In this document: in pieces, positions 62,423 to 64,000 of the stretch
Numbering within the stretch: the first letter of the stretch is position 1
Layout: every line of letters begins with the position of its first letter
NCBI RefSeq assembly: GCF_037024155.1
Contig: NZ_JAYKTS010000001.1
Location: 186,001-250,000 of the forward strand
Origin: Bacillus sp. 2205SS5-2
GTDB taxonomy: Bacteria > Bacillota > Bacilli > Bacillales > Bacillaceae_K
DNA: 64,000 nucleotides
Direction: 5' to 3'
Position numbers and translations under genes: made by a program
Notes under the pieces: model-generated
Databases searched by the model: none
Seen by the model: only the letters and a program-made list of their open reading frames with translations
What the model was told of the DNA's origin: nothing

Positions 62423-63955
62423 ATGCTTAAAAAATTTGTAGATCCACTGCCAGTCATGGATACCATCCACCCGCTCTTATTTATTCACGGGGAGCCATAC
62501 TATGAGGTGACTATGAAACCATGCCAACAAAAGCTTCATCGCGATTTACCCTCTACAACTCTATGGGGCTATAACGGACTTTTCCCGGGGCCGACATTTA
62601 AAGTTTGGCGTAACCAGAAAATTCGCGTTTTATGGAAGAACGAACTACCACAAAAGCATTTTCTACCTATTGATACCACTGTACACGGAGCTGAGAAAAA
62701 TCATCCGGAGGTTAGAACCGTCGTTCATCTTCATGGAAGTGTAACCCCTGACACAAGTGATGGCTATCCGGAAGCTTGGTTTACACGTGGATTTAAAGAA
62801 GTTGGACCTTTCTTTTCTACGAAAACTTATCATTATCCAAATCAACAACCGGCTACGACTCTTTGGTATCACGATCATGCCATGGGGATTACCCGCTTAA
62901 ATATTTATGCAGGATTAGCTGGCCTTTATATCATCCAAGACAAGGAAGAACAATCACTACGCTTACCCAATGGTCCTTTTGAGATACCTTTGCTCCTCCA
63001 AGATCGCACTCTAAATTCAGATGGTTCCCTCTTTTATCCTGCTGAGCCAGATCCACCAGTCATTGGAGTAAATCCTTCTGTAATCCCTGATTTTTTCGGT
63101 GAAATGATTTTAGTTAACGGGAAAATTTGGCCTTATCTAGAAGTAGAGCCTAGACAGTATAGATTCCGATTATTAAATGGATCAAACGCAAGGTTTTATC
63201 GACTTTCCCTTGAAAATAGATTACCTTTTTTTCAAATTGGGACCGATCAAGGATTTCTTGCTCGTCCTGTTGAAATCTTTGAATTATTACTCGCTCCTGC
63301 TGAACGAGCTGATGTGATTATTGATTTTTCATCTTCAGTTGGAGAAACTTTTATCTTGAAAAATGATGCCGCTTCCCCTTTTCCACAAGGTGACTTACCT
63401 GACCCTGAATCAGATGGGGTCGTGATGAAAATTTCCGTTACTAAAACGATTTCTAGTCCAGTCGATAGCAAATTGCCTTGTACATTAGTTCCCTTCCCAA
63501 AGTTTGAAGAAAAATCATATTACAAGAGAAGACCCTTGCTGCTTAATATGAGACCCGATCAATACAATCGTTCCATTCATTTATTAAATAGTCGTTTATG
63601 GATGGATCCGATAACCGAAACCCCTCGCCTTTGGAGTATTGAGATATGGAGCTTTATTAATGTGTCAAAAGCAACTCATCCAATTCATCTACATCTTGTT
63701 CGCTTCCAAATTCTTGACCGACAGCCTTTTGATCAAGATATTTATCAAGAAGAGGAAAAAATCGTCCCATGCGGACAACGCATTTCTCCCGATCTCAACG
63801 AACAAGGATGGAAAGATACCGTTCGTGCAAACCCTGGAGAAATAACCCGGATTATTGTTCCGTTTGGTCCTTACACGGGGTTATTCGTTTGGCATTGTCA
63901 TATTTTAGAACATGAAGATTATGAAATGATGCGCCCGTATGTAGTAATTCAATGA
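62423..63955 (+). CDS. cotA: CotA-type spore-coat laccase (multicopper oxidase)
   Basis: The 510-residue three-cupredoxin laccase follows B. subtilis CotA nearly throughout (KFVDPLPVMDT, HRDLPSTTLWGYNGLFPGPT, FLPIDTTVH). Copper sites: VVHLHGSV, WYHDHAMGITRL, THPIHLHLV and FVWHCHILEHEDYEMM (type 1 Cys, His, axial Met). In the spore coat it oxidises phenolics and gives brown pigment and UV protection. ATG 62423 has GAGGAG 8 bases upstream; a longer frame from 62390 is unsupported. The gene is complete within the window. Confidence 0.95.
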   Translation: MLKKFVDPLPVMDTIHPLLFIHGEPYYEVTMKPCQQKLHRDLPSTTLWGYNGLFPGPTFKVWRNQKIRVLWKNELPQKHFLPIDTTVHGAEKNHPEVRTVVHLHGSVTPDTSDGYPEAWFTRGFKEVGPFFSTKTYHYPNQQPATTLWYHDHAMGITRLNIYAGLAGLYIIQDKEEQSLRLPNGPFEIPLLLQDRTLNSDGSLFYPAEPDPPVIGVNPSVIPDFFGEMILVNGKIWPYLEVEPRQYRFRLLNGSNARFYRLSLENRLPFFQIGTDQGFLARPVEIFELLLAPAERADVIIDFSSSVGETFILKNDAASPFPQGDLPDPESDGVVMKISVTKTISSPVDSKLPCTLVPFPKFEEKSYYKRRPLLLNMRPDQYNRSIHLLNSRLWMDPITETPRLWSIEIWSFINVSKATHPIHLHLVRFQILDRQPFDQDIYQEEEKIVPCGQRISPDLNEQGWKDTVRANPGEITRIIVPFGPYTGLFVWHCHILEHEDYEMMRPYVVIQ

Positions 63956-64000
63956 TGCTTCGAATAATTCACTTAGTTAACTTTTATTTTGTCCCTTATC

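Overview
The window reads as chromosomal DNA of a low-GC, endospore-forming member of the Bacillaceae. Evidence for this is a CotA-type spore-coat laccase, a GerW/YtfJ-type protein, SpoIIM- and SpoIIP-like proteins, strong AGGAGG ribosome binding sites, and Firmicutes-style riboswitch, T-box and intrinsic terminator structures. I cannot name a genus from sequence alone. No tRNA, rRNA or CRISPR array was seen.

Layout. 0.9-5 kb: a CAP-domain protein, a DsbA/FrnE-like thioredoxin-fold protein, a GntR remnant, and a CaCA cation antiporter behind a yybP-ykoY (Mn2+) riboswitch. 5-6.4 kb: an IS3-family element whose transposase has an in-frame stop. 6.8-12.6 kb: a hypothetical protein, a candidate 6S-like RNA, a flavin disulfide oxidoreductase, then a T-box (best-fit specifier UAC, tyrosine) controlling a tandem-domain flavoprotein with the iodotyrosine-deiodinase signature and an APC amino-acid permease. 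13-21 kb: a frameshifted small membrane protein, a TetR regulator, a phospholipase-A2-like mini-protein, a CAP lipoprotein, a Gly/Tyr-rich protein, a HAD phosphatase overlapping a glycerol-1-phosphate-dehydrogenase-like gene, and a YjcD-type helicase. 21-22.6 kb: a frameshifted IS110 element. 22.8-30 kb: YihY, a tyrosine recombinase, an ECF sigma factor with a SpoIIP-like membrane protein, PpiB, Csp, YczE-like and M20 peptidase genes. 30-33.6 kb: an IS200/IS605 element whose tnpB is split by a younger IS3-family element. 33.8-36.4 kb: a decayed zone with a GerW-like gene, a chemoreceptor pseudogene and IS1595-family remnants. 36.5-43.4 kb: a MoxR/DUF58/DUF4350/DUF4129 membrane-associated cluster with RDD and SpoIIM-domain genes. 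44-49.6 kb: a lone lysine/ornithine N-hydroxylase and a large secreted GH16 beta-glucanase with LacI-type operators upstream. 49.7-61.2 kb: DegV and a TPP-riboswitch-controlled thiamin operon (tenA-ykoE-ykoD-ykoC-tenI-thiO-thiS-thiG-thiF-thiD-thiE). 62.4-64 kb: cotA.

A family of about 160-bp inverted-repeat elements (MITEs) is scattered through the intergenic regions. Several copies have exact 8-bp AT-rich target duplications. Their GGC ends and duplication length fit mobilisation by an IS1595-family transposase, decayed remnants of which lie in the same window. One subfamily carries an extra GC-rich cassette of about 115 bp.

The most promising unusual system is the T-box/deiodinase-like/permease unit at 9.8-12.6 kb. 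The leader senses an amino acid that is best read as tyrosine. The enzyme has the substrate-binding Glu/Tyr/Lys set of iodotyrosine deiodinase at exact spacing, in a fused two-domain protein whose FMN-site motifs are divided between the halves. This suggests salvage of halogenated tyrosine as a tyrosine source. A second interesting unit is the ECF sigma factor coupled to a SpoIIP-type cell-wall hydrolase that carries a cytoplasmic anti-sigma-like N-terminus.
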